In this document: piece by piece, positions 15,343 to 22,129 of the stretch | Layout: each line of letters opens with the position of its first letter | Position numbering within the stretch: the stretch's first letter is position 1 | Assembly (NCBI GenBank): GCA_910588935.1 | Contig: CAJUSM010000019.1 | Coordinates: forward strand, 3,748 to 26,849 | From: an uncultured Oscillospiraceae bacterium | GTDB lineage: Bacteria; Bacillota; Clostridia; Oscillospirales; Acutalibacteraceae | Length of the DNA stretch: 23,102 bases | Reading direction: 5' to 3' | Notes under the pieces: generated by a model | Databases searched by the model: none | Seen by the model: the letters and a program-made list of their open reading frames with translations, nothing else | Told to the model about the DNA's origin: nothing | Position numbers and translations under genes: made by a program

Positions 15343-16560
15343 CTACAGCGAAGCTTCCAGCTTTTCCTTAATGGCCAGCAAGAATTCCTGGGTACTTACT
15401 TTTTGGACCTTCTCTAAGGCAGACATAGAAGCCAGATCCCCAGTCATAACGCCGGACTCAATGGTATCCAGAGTGGCTTTTTCCAGCTGATTTGCAAAAT
15501 TGACCAAGCGCTCGTTGCTGTCCAGCTGGCCGCGTTTACGCAGGGCGCCAGTCCACGCGAAAAGCGTGGCTACGGAATTTGTAGAGGTGGGCTCGCCTTT
15601 CAAATGCTTGTAGTAATGGCGCTGTACAGTGCCATGGGCAGCTTCATATTCGCAGGTGCCGTCAGGAGCGACCAGAACAGAGGTCATCATAGCTAGGCTG
15701 CCAAACGCGGTGGCCACCATATCGCTCATTACATCACCATCGTAGTTCTTACAGGCCCAAATAAAGCCGCCCTCACTGCGGATTACACGGGCTACAGCAT
15801 CGTCAATCAGTGTGTAGAAATATTCAATGCCGGCCTGAGCAAACTTTTCGGCATATTCTTTATCATAGATCTCCTGGAAAATATCCTTGAAGCGGTGGTC
15901 ATACTTTTTGGAGATCGTATCCTTGGTAGAGAACCACAGATCCTGCTTGGTGTCTAGGGCAAAGTTAAAGCAAGAGCGAGCAAAGCTTTCAATGCTAGCA
16001 TCTACGTTAAACTGTCCCTGAAGCACGCCAGCGCTTTCCTGAAACTGGTAAACAGGATAAGTCTGTACATTTCCATCAGAACAAGTAACAGTCAATTCAG
16101 CCTTGGCCCCTGCGGGCACAATGGCTTCTGTATTTTTATATACATCGCCAAAGGCGTGGCGGGCAATGGTAATGGGTTTACGCCAGTTGGGAATGTAGGG
16201 TGTAATGCCCTTAACCAGGATGGGGGCCCGGAACACAGTGCCATCTAAAATAGCACGAATGGTACCATTGGGTGACTTCCACATTTCCTTCAGGTGATAC
16301 TCTTCTACGCGGGCTGCATTGGGGGTAATGGTGGCGCATTTTACAGCGACACCATACTTTTTGGTGGCAAGGGCAGAGTCTACCGTAACCTGATCATCAG
16401 TTTTATCCCGGTTCTCTAAGCCCAAATCATAATACTCTAGGTTCAAGTTAATGTAAGGCTCCAGCAGCAGCTCCTTAATCATCTGCCAGATCACCCGGGT
16501 CATTTCGTCGCCATCCATCTCCACCAAGGGAGTTTTCATTGGAATTTTTTCAAAATTCAT
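15343..16560 (-). CDS. icd: NADP-dependent isocitrate dehydrogenase, eukaryote-like (IDH1/2) type
   Basis: Converts isocitrate to 2-oxoglutarate and CO2 with NADP. 405 aa from the ATG at 16560, which has an AGGAGGAAAGCT ribosome binding site. An in-frame extension to 16671 exists only because the mobile element upstream happens to be open, and is rejected. Key residues match human IDH1-type enzymes: TPLVEMDGDEMTRVIW (10-25), the substrate loop KSPNGTIR (95-102; S96, R102), R111, R134, Y141, metal ligands D253 and D276 (KNYDGDVMSD, 271-280), and the NADP 2'-phosphate site AAHGTVQRHY (307-316; R314, H315). This is not the E. coli-type Icd. It lies downstream of aconitase, the previous step of the pathway, and ends at a shared terminator. 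Confidence 0.96.
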   Translation of the reverse strand: MNFEKIPMKTPLVEMDGDEMTRVIWQMIKELLLEPYINLNLEYYDLGLENRDKTDDQVTVDSALATKKYGVAVKCATITPNAARVEEYHLKEMWKSPNGTIRAILDGTVFRAPILVKGITPYIPNWRKPITIARHAFGDVYKNTEAIVPAGAKAELTVTCSDGNVQTYPVYQFQESAGVLQGQFNVDASIESFARSCFNFALDTKQDLWFSTKDTISKKYDHRFKDIFQEIYDKEYAEKFAQAGIEYFYTLIDDAVARVIRSEGGFIWACKNYDGDVMSDMVATAFGSLAMMTSVLVAPDGTCEYEAAHGTVQRHYYKHLKGEPTSTNSVATLFAWTGALRKRGQLDSNERLVNFANQLEKATLDTIESGVMTGDLASMSALEKVQKVSTQEFLLAIKEKLEASL

Positions 16561-16593
16561 AGCTTTCCTCCTGCCAATTATTTTGCGGCCAGC

Positions 16594-16779
16594 TAGGGCT
16601 TGTTTGAAAAATCGAAAACGTCGTCTTTTTTGCCAAAAGAGGCCACTTTCTACGTCGAAAATCCTCGTCAATCGCGAGATTGACGTAGTTAGCGCAGCTA
16701 ACTACAGCGGTTCTTCTCCTTGATATTGTCCCCTTCTGGCCTAAAATCCCTCATTTCCTCTATTTTCATACAAGCCCTA
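16594..16779. repeat. MITE-like element between aconitase and isocitrate dehydrogenase
   Basis: Terminal inverted repeats TAGGGCTTGTTTGAAAA (16594-16610) and its near complement at 16763-16779 (one mismatch) bound about 186 bp with no gene. Both ends carry TA, the target duplication expected of IS630/Tc1-mariner-type transposition. Inside are two strong hairpins: CGTCAATC/GATTGACG (16667-16686) and GTAGTTAGC/GCTAACTAC (16685-16705). A non-autonomous miniature element mobilised in trans is the best explanation. It lengthens the spacer between two co-directional metabolic genes and may affect mRNA stability or polarity. Confidence 0.75.
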
Positions 16780-16815
16780 AGAGAAACATCTGTGTGCTCT
16801 GGCCGAGTTTCTACT

Positions 16816-18747
16816 TTATTTCTCTAGCTTGGTATAATTCAGCAGTCCACCTGCCAGTACCATTTCTCGCTGGCGGGGGGTCAATACAGCATCCAGTTTA
16901 ATTTGCGCATGCTTGGTTAGGTTCTGTAGGGTAATCGGCTGGCCTGCCGCAATTTCTTTTTGTACATTGGGCAGTGAAAGCTCATCCATAGGGTCAATCC
17001 GATCATAATCAGCTTCATCCTGGAATTGCAGAGGAAGAATGCCGGTGTTGGCTAAATTGGCTGCATGAATCCGGGCATAGCTTTTCGCGATCACCGCTTT
17101 AATTCCAAGATAAAGCGGTACCAAGGCCGCGTGTTCCCGGGAGGAGCCTTGGCCGTAGTTATGCCCAGCAATTACCATTCCGCCTCCTTCCGCTTTGCAG
17201 CGTTGGGAAAATTCTTTATCGCAAACCGCAAAGCAGAATTGGGAAAGGTAAGGAATATTCGAGCGGTAGGGGAGAATTTTGGCGCCTGCCGGCATAATGT
17301 GGTCGGTAGTGATATTATCCCCTACCTTTAGCACTGCTTTTTGGGTGATGCGGTTCTCCAGTGGCCCGGCAATGGGAAGAGGTTTAATATTGGGGCCGCG
17401 GCGAACCTCAATAGTTTCCATCAATGTTTCCTCAATGGGAGGGATAATCAGGTTATCGTTAATCAAGAAGTGCTCAGGCATAGTAATCTCAGCAGGTTCA
17501 CCCAAACTTCGGGGATCGGTAAAGCAGCCAGCAATAGCAGAAGCAGCCGCGGTTTCTGGGCTGACCAAATAAACCTGGGCGTCTGCAGTGCCAGAACGAC
17601 CCTCAAAGTTTCGGTTAAAGGTGCGCAAAGATACGCCGGCGGAATTAGGGGATTGGCCCATGCCAATACAGGGACCGCAAGCACATTCCAAAATGCGCGC
17701 TCCCGCAGCGATGATATCCGCTAAAGCGCCATTAGCAGCGAGCATATTGTAAACTTGTTTAGAACCACAGCCTATGGTCAGGCTGACATCGGGATGAATG
17801 GTTTTTCCCTTCAGTACAGCAGCCACCCGCATCATGTCCAGATAAGAGGAGTTGGTACAGGAGCCAATACAGCACTGGTCAATTTTCATGCCTGCTAGTT
17901 GTGATACTGGTTTTACAGCATCAGGGCTGTGGGGGCAGGCGGCCAGGGGCTCTAAAGAAGAAAGATCAATTTCAATTATTTCATCATAAACCGCATCCTC
18001 GTCAGAGGAAAGCGCCTCCCACTGGTCTGCCCGGCCCTGAGCAGCCAAAAAGGCTTTGGTGACATTATCAGAGGGGAAGATAGAGGTTGTTGCCCCTAGC
18101 TCGGCGCCCATATTGGTAATGGTAGCCCGCTCGGGTACAGTTAGAGTAGCCGCGCCTGGCCCGCCATACTCTATAATCTTACCCACACCGCCCTTTACGC
18201 TGAGTTTATCCAGCACGGCCAAGATTACGTCCTTAGCGGATACCCATGGAGAAAGTTTGCCGGTAAGCTGAACCTTTGTCATGGTGGGCATGTTGATATG
18301 GTACTCGCCGCCACCCATTGCCACAGCCACGTCCATGCCGCCGGCGCCAAAAGCCAGCATGCCAATACCACCGCCGGTAGGGGTATGGCTGTCTGACCCA
18401 ATCAATGTTTTACCAGGCGCCCCAAACCGCTCTAGATGGAGCTGGTGGCAAATACCGTTGCCTGGGCGGGAAAAGTAAATGCCATGCTTTTTCGCTACGC
18501 TTTGAATGTAACGGTGGTCGTCCGCATTTTCAAATCCGCTTTGCAGGGTATTGTGGTCAATGTAAGCTACACTGCGTTCTGTTTTTACTCGGGGGACCCC
18601 CATAGCCTCAAATTCCAAATAGGCCATAGTACCGGTAGCGTCCTGGGTTAGCGTTTGGTCAATGTGCAGGCCAATGTCTGTTCCGGGCTCCATGGTTCCG
18701 CTGACCAGATGGGCTTCAATAATTTTCTGTGCAATTGTTTTTCCCAT
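16816..18747 (-). CDS. acnA: aconitate hydratase, short single-polypeptide type
   Basis: Isomerises citrate to isocitrate through a 4Fe-4S cluster. 643 aa from the ATG at 18747, preceded by GAAAGGAAC; a TTG two codons earlier is less likely. The length fits the shorter aconitase group, not the ~890-aa AcnA or AcnB. Cluster cysteines are C297 (CCIGSCTNSS) and C357/C360 (ACGPCIGMGQSP). Substrate and cluster-domain motifs SDSHTPTGGGIGML (118-131) and MGGGEYHINMP (144-154) are present. The C-terminal swivel domain has GHNYGQGSSREHAAL. It follows the HAD gene by 35 bp and precedes icd across the mobile element, so the two enzymes form a citrate-to-2-oxoglutarate pair. The symbol is at family level. 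Confidence 0.95.
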   Translation of the reverse strand: MGKTIAQKIIEAHLVSGTMEPGTDIGLHIDQTLTQDATGTMAYLEFEAMGVPRVKTERSVAYIDHNTLQSGFENADDHRYIQSVAKKHGIYFSRPGNGICHQLHLERFGAPGKTLIGSDSHTPTGGGIGMLAFGAGGMDVAVAMGGGEYHINMPTMTKVQLTGKLSPWVSAKDVILAVLDKLSVKGGVGKIIEYGGPGAATLTVPERATITNMGAELGATTSIFPSDNVTKAFLAAQGRADQWEALSSDEDAVYDEIIEIDLSSLEPLAACPHSPDAVKPVSQLAGMKIDQCCIGSCTNSSYLDMMRVAAVLKGKTIHPDVSLTIGCGSKQVYNMLAANGALADIIAAGARILECACGPCIGMGQSPNSAGVSLRTFNRNFEGRSGTADAQVYLVSPETAAASAIAGCFTDPRSLGEPAEITMPEHFLINDNLIIPPIEETLMETIEVRRGPNIKPLPIAGPLENRITQKAVLKVGDNITTDHIMPAGAKILPYRSNIPYLSQFCFAVCDKEFSQRCKAEGGGMVIAGHNYGQGSSREHAALVPLYLGIKAVIAKSYARIHAANLANTGILPLQFQDEADYDRIDPMDELSLPNVQKEIAAGQPITLQNLTKHAQIKLDAVLTPRQREMVLAGGLLNYTKLEK

Positions 18748-18782
18748 TTGCAAGTTCCTTTCTCATATGGATTCATCTAATT

Positions 18783-19520
18783 TTATTGCCTTGTTGCTAT
18801 AAGCAGATTTATAATCTCACGCCAGTTAGAAACACGAAGGTAGGGAAAGGGGAGGCTGACATCCTGGGTTGTCTGATACCACACAGGGAATATTCCGGCG
18901 CTATGGGCTCCAGCTATGTCGGCCTGCAGATTGTCTCCACAAAACCAAATTTTCCAAGCAGGCAGACGAGCCTTTTGTATGGCAATCTGAAAAAGCAGCG
19001 GATCTGGCTTACGTATGCCATACTCGCTGGAAGCCATGATAAATTCAAAATGGTGCGTAGGAAAAAGCCTACTTAATCGATGAGTCAGGGCTTGTCCGGA
19101 CCAGCCTATGTTGCTGATTACTCCTGTACGGATCCCCAATAGCTCCAGTGTTCTCAGCAATTCTGCGGCATAAGGAACCGGCTCACATGGGCTGGAGTGG
19201 TCCATCAAGATCACTTCAATCTCTGAGAGCGGCAGAGAGCTTTTTAGGGCCAAGGCGTCGAATACGGTTCGGAGCTGATGCCATTCGTGAATTTCGAAAG
19301 CGTCCTGATGTAAGGCGGAAAGACTGCGATGACCGGAAAAGCGCTGCCAGAGGTTGTCTGCCAGTTCCTTGGCCTGCTGAGGCGTTACGCTGTCTGGATT
19401 TGTGTCAATATATTGGAACACTGCTTGCCAGCCATGGAGGAAATCTGGCGCTGATTCGTGGGCTAAAGTGTTCCCGCAATCGAATATAATCATGTCTGGC
19501 AGTTCATTAGAAAAACGCAA
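18783..19520 (-). CDS. HAD-superfamily hydrolase (subfamily IA-like)
   Basis: Probable small-molecule phosphatase, 245 aa from TTG at 19520 or 236 aa from ATG at 19493. The TTG start overlaps the previous gene's end by 14 bp and has only a weak GGGGG upstream; the ATG has no clear ribosome binding site, so the start is uncertain. HAD motifs (TTG numbering): I IIFDCGNTL (nucleophile D14, but Gly16 where the acid/base Asp normally stands), II VISNIG (S136), III GIRKPDPLLF (K171), IV FCGDNLQADIAGAHSAG (D196, D201). A helical cap lies between motifs I and II (about 20-115). It is co-transcribed with the AEC transporter and aconitase. Substrate unknown. Confidence 0.88.
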   Translation of the reverse strand: MRFSNELPDMIIFDCGNTLAHESAPDFLHGWQAVFQYIDTNPDSVTPQQAKELADNLWQRFSGHRSLSALHQDAFEIHEWHQLRTVFDALALKSSLPLSEIEVILMDHSSPCEPVPYAAELLRTLELLGIRTGVISNIGWSGQALTHRLSRLFPTHHFEFIMASSEYGIRKPDPLLFQIAIQKARLPAWKIWFCGDNLQADIAGAHSAGIFPVWYQTTQDVSLPFPYLRVSNWREIINLLIATRQ

Positions 19521-20442
19521 AGTATTTCAGCCCCCATATTAGTAGAAATAAAGTACCAATGGACAATACAGAGCTGAATATTACCAACTGGCCGGCCAGC
19601 TGTTCGTCTCCTCCCAGCTGTTGGGCCATTGTAAAAGAGGATACAGCGATGGGGGAGGCAAATAGTGTGAGCAATACCGCCAGTTCCGCGCCCCGGTAGC
19701 CTATTAAAATTGCGGTAAGCAAAGCGACAAGAGGGAAAATCAGCAGCTTCATGGTCAAGGTAAAGAGCAAGGGTCTGGCACAGCGGCCGATTTCTGTGAA
19801 ATTGAGAGAAGCTCCCAGTATTACGAAAGCAAGGGGCGTAGCAATGCCCCCTAAGGTGGAAACCGTGCGGTAAACTACATCGGGTAAAGAAAAATGGAAC
19901 CATCCACACGCAATGCCGGCGGCAGAAGCCAGAATGAGTGGATTGGTAAGGATACCCTTTATCACACGCCAAAGATTGGGCCGTTGACCATGGAACATTT
20001 CTAAAGCCAGTACAGCCAGTATATTGAAAAGAGGGATAATTGCGGCGATTAGCACAGAGGCGGTCCCCCCTGCGGAACTACCAAAAAGAGCGGTGCCAAT
20101 TGGAATGCCATATAAGACAAAATTGCTACGGAACATCCCTTGAAGCATAACACCCCGCCGGGAATTTTCTTGTTCAGTGAGCAGTACCAGCACAAGACCA
20201 ATTAGAAACTGGACGAGCACCCCGGCTACAGCAAAAAGCATAAGGTTGCTGTTAAAGTTGAAAATGGGGGAGTCGTATACATTGATAAAGACGAGTAGGG
20301 GCAGGAAGACATTAAAGATGGTTTTGTTGACCTGCCGGGTAGAGGTATCGTTTAAAAGGCCGGTGAGCCGGATGATATACCCCAATGCCATCATCAGGAA
20401 TAGAGGCAGAACAGTGTCCAGGGCAATATAAAGACTTTCCAT
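19507..20442 (-). CDS. AEC (auxin efflux carrier)-family transporter
   Basis: 311-aa membrane protein with about ten hydrophobic spans. Hallmarks are the NKTIFNVFLPLLVF segment early on, the C-terminal half GGIATPLAFVILGASLNF, and the SPIAVSSFTMAQQLGGDEQLAG motif near the end, characteristic of AEC members. Bacterial relatives carry malate, malonate or related carboxylates (family knowledge). The ATG at 20442 is preferred because CCGGAGGT precedes it and the promoter at 20493-20521 lies inside the longer frame that reaches 20544. It is first gene of the operon leading to HAD, aconitase and isocitrate dehydrogenase, so a di- or tricarboxylate substrate is a reasonable guess. Confidence 0.92.
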   Translation of the reverse strand: MESLYIALDTVLPLFLMMALGYIIRLTGLLNDTSTRQVNKTIFNVFLPLLVFINVYDSPIFNFNSNLMLFAVAGVLVQFLIGLVLVLLTEQENSRRGVMLQGMFRSNFVLYGIPIGTALFGSSAGGTASVLIAAIIPLFNILAVLALEMFHGQRPNLWRVIKGILTNPLILASAAGIACGWFHFSLPDVVYRTVSTLGGIATPLAFVILGASLNFTEIGRCARPLLFTLTMKLLIFPLVALLTAILIGYRGAELAVLLTLFASPIAVSSFTMAQQLGGDEQLAGQLVIFSSVLSIGTLFLLIWGLKYFAFF

Positions 20443-20492
20443 TTGGATAGATACCTCCGGAATTTGCTCGCCGGTTTCTGGGCGTTTTCCAT

Positions 20493-20521
20493 AGTATAGC
20501 ACAAAAGCACGATCTTGGCAA
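20493..20521 (-). promoter_or_regulatory. promoter of the AEC-HAD-acn-icd operon
   Basis: TTGCCA (20521-20516), a 17-base spacer, then TATACT (20498-20493), with TG before the -10 (TGCTATACT). Transcription would begin near 20486, about 45 bases before the AEC ATG. This fixes the start codon choice. Confidence 0.75.
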
Positions 20522-20676
20522 GCATAAGGCGGGTGGGGAAACATACGTTAGCTCTAGAGAGCATGCCGGATACGGAGCCCAAAAGCTGGATTTATGGTTG
20601 GTACTGGCGCAATGTTCTGTTCTTAAAACTTGCAAATTTTTTGGAAAAACTTTAGGTTAACCTTTACTTTAGGGGC

Positions 20677-20705
20677 TTGAATCGCCTGACAGAATCCACT
20701 ATAAT
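20677..20705 (+). promoter_or_regulatory. promoter of the lar operon
   Basis: TTGAAT (20677-20682), 17 bases, TATAAT (20700-20705). Upstream, TAGGTTAACCT (20654-20664) is a small palindrome and a possible operator. The stretch from 20522 to 20676 shows no gene. Confidence 0.8.
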
Positions 20706-20715
20706 AGAACCACTT

Positions 20716-20737
20716 GGCGGCCTTTCCGCCGGAAAGG
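20716..20737 (+). promoter_or_regulatory. hairpin covering the larB ribosome binding site
   Basis: CCTTTCC (20721-20727) and GGAAAGG (20731-20737) form a 7-bp stem with loop GCC, sequestering part of GGAAAGGAG. GGCGG (20716-20720) can instead pair with CCGCC (20726-20730), an exclusive alternative that frees the site. This may tune or switch translation of larB; the short leader also fits a simple coincidence. Confidence 0.45.
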
Positions 20738-20749
20738 AGTGCTTACAAT

Positions 20750-21499
20750 ATGGATCAAAAGGATGTGCGCCATATCTTACAGCGGGTGAAAGACGGAGAC
20801 TGTACCGTGGACCAAGCTGTGCTAGAGTTGAAGCTGGAACCCTTTCGAGATTTGGGCTTTGCAAAAATTGATGGTCATCGGGGTCTTCGCCAAGGAGTGG
20901 CTGAGGTCATTTACGGGGCGGGCAAGACACCCGAGCAGATTCGAGAAATCGCGGCCTCTATGTGGGGTGCTGGAGAAACGGCTGTGCTGATTACCCGAAT
21001 GGCTTCTCAGGCTGCGGAGATAGTGGGGAAAACATTACCTCTATGCTATTACGAAATGGGACAGGTAGGCATTGTAGGCAGTATGCCGGAGCCAACAGGT
21101 CTGGGGAATATTGTGGTTGCAACCGGAGGCACAAGCGATATGCCTGTAGCAGAGGAGGCGGCTCTAACAGCTGAGGTTTTGGGCAATCGGGTTATCCGCC
21201 TTTACGATGTGGGAGTGGCCGGCCTTCATCGTACATTATCCCATTTGGAGGAGATTATGAGTGCCAGGGTAATTGTGGCGATAGCGGGCATGGAAGGTGC
21301 TTTGGCCAGTGTGATTGGTGGGCTGGCAGACTGCCCGGTAATCGCGGTACCTACCAGCGTGGGCTATGGGGCGTCCTTTGGCGGGCTTTCCGCCCTGCTT
21401 TCTATGCTGAACTCCTGTGCCAGCGGGGTAAGTGTGGTAAATATTGATAATGGTTTTGGAGCAGGATATCTAGCTAGTATGATCAACCATATTGGCTGA
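20750..21499 (+). CDS. larB: LarB, nickel-pincer cofactor synthase (NaAD carboxylase/hydrolase)
   Basis: Carries out the first step in nickel-pincer nucleotide synthesis: carboxylation of nicotinic acid adenine dinucleotide at C5 and hydrolysis of the phosphoanhydride (family knowledge). 249 aa, the usual size. The ATG at 20750 has AAAGGAG at 20733-20739; an upstream in-frame ATG at 20714 lies too close to the -10 and has no ribosome binding site. The N-terminal helical part (about 1-80) includes DGHRGLRQGVAEVIYGAGK. The PurE-like C-terminal part has VVATGGTSDMPVAEEAALTAE, RLYDVGVAGLHR, AIAGMEGALASVIGGL and PTSVGYGASFGGLSALL, all strongly conserved in LarB. First gene of the operon, ahead of a GNAT enzyme and larC. 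Confidence 0.96.
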   Translation: MDQKDVRHILQRVKDGDCTVDQAVLELKLEPFRDLGFAKIDGHRGLRQGVAEVIYGAGKTPEQIREIAASMWGAGETAVLITRMASQAAEIVGKTLPLCYYEMGQVGIVGSMPEPTGLGNIVVATGGTSDMPVAEEAALTAEVLGNRVIRLYDVGVAGLHRTLSHLEEIMSARVIVAIAGMEGALASVIGGLADCPVIAVPTSVGYGASFGGLSALLSMLNSCASGVSVVNIDNGFGAGYLASMINHIG

Positions 21500-21555
21500 A
21501 TCTTTAATAGGCGGAGGAAGTCGCTGGCGCGTGTGTAGGCGAGGGAAGGGGACAT

Positions 21556-22065
21556 ATGAGCTTTGAAACAAGAACGGAACGGCTTATTATCCAGCCGTTC
21601 AAAGCGTTATTCCTGGAGGACTATTTTCGGGAATTTACGGATGAAGTCACACAATACCAATACCCAGACTCTTTTCCAAATTTGAAGGCAGCAAATGACG
21701 TATTGTCTGGATTTATGCAAGCCATGGAACAGGGGGATATGTTGGAGCTGGTAGTTCTTGGGGAGAATGAGGAATTTCTTGGCAGCATAGAGGTGTTTGG
21801 AATACAGGAAAAGACGCCTGAAATAGGACTTTGGCTGAAGAGTTCTGCCCAAGGAAAAGGCTATGGGTATGAGGCGCTAAGGGGCGTTATGGACTGCCTC
21901 GGTATGGGCCAAAAGTACGAATATATAATTTATGAGGCTGATGTACGAAATAAGCCCAGTATCCGCTTGATAGAAAAATTCCACGTTGAAAAGGGTGGAT
22001 ATGAGAGTGTTGTAACAGAGTCGGGGAAAAAGCTGATGCTGCAAACATACCGTGTTTTCCTTTAG
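21556..22065 (+). CDS. GNAT-family N-acetyltransferase, RimJ/RimL-like
   Basis: 169-aa acetyl-CoA-dependent acetyltransferase. It begins TRTERLIIQPF, like the RimJ/RimL group. The acetyl-CoA pyrophosphate loop is QGKGYGYEAL, and the following strand and helix are YEADVRNKPSIRLIEKF, the usual ADVRNxxSxRLxEKxGF pattern with His-Val replacing Gly-Phe. The ribosome binding site GGGAAGGGG precedes the ATG. It lies between larB and larC in the same direction with gaps of 56 and 64 bp, so it is probably co-transcribed. A role in cofactor synthesis is not established for this family; it may be a passenger. Substrate unknown. Confidence 0.87.
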   Translation: MSFETRTERLIIQPFKALFLEDYFREFTDEVTQYQYPDSFPNLKAANDVLSGFMQAMEQGDMLELVVLGENEEFLGSIEVFGIQEKTPEIGLWLKSSAQGKGYGYEALRGVMDCLGMGQKYEYIIYEADVRNKPSIRLIEKFHVEKGGYESVVTESGKKLMLQTYRVFL

Positions 22066-22129
22066 CTTACAGGAGAGAAAGAATTTAACAAAATATCAGT
22101 ATAAATGGACAAAGAAAGGAAAAATCTTT

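Noticed and set aside
16561..16671. N-terminal extension of isocitrate dehydrogenase
   Set aside because: The extra residues are translated from the MITE and spacer, while a strong AGGAGG site marks the ATG at 16560 and homology begins there.
20443..20544. N-terminal extension of the AEC transporter
   Set aside because: The extension crosses the -10 and -35 of its own promoter, and a good ribosome binding site precedes the ATG at 20442.
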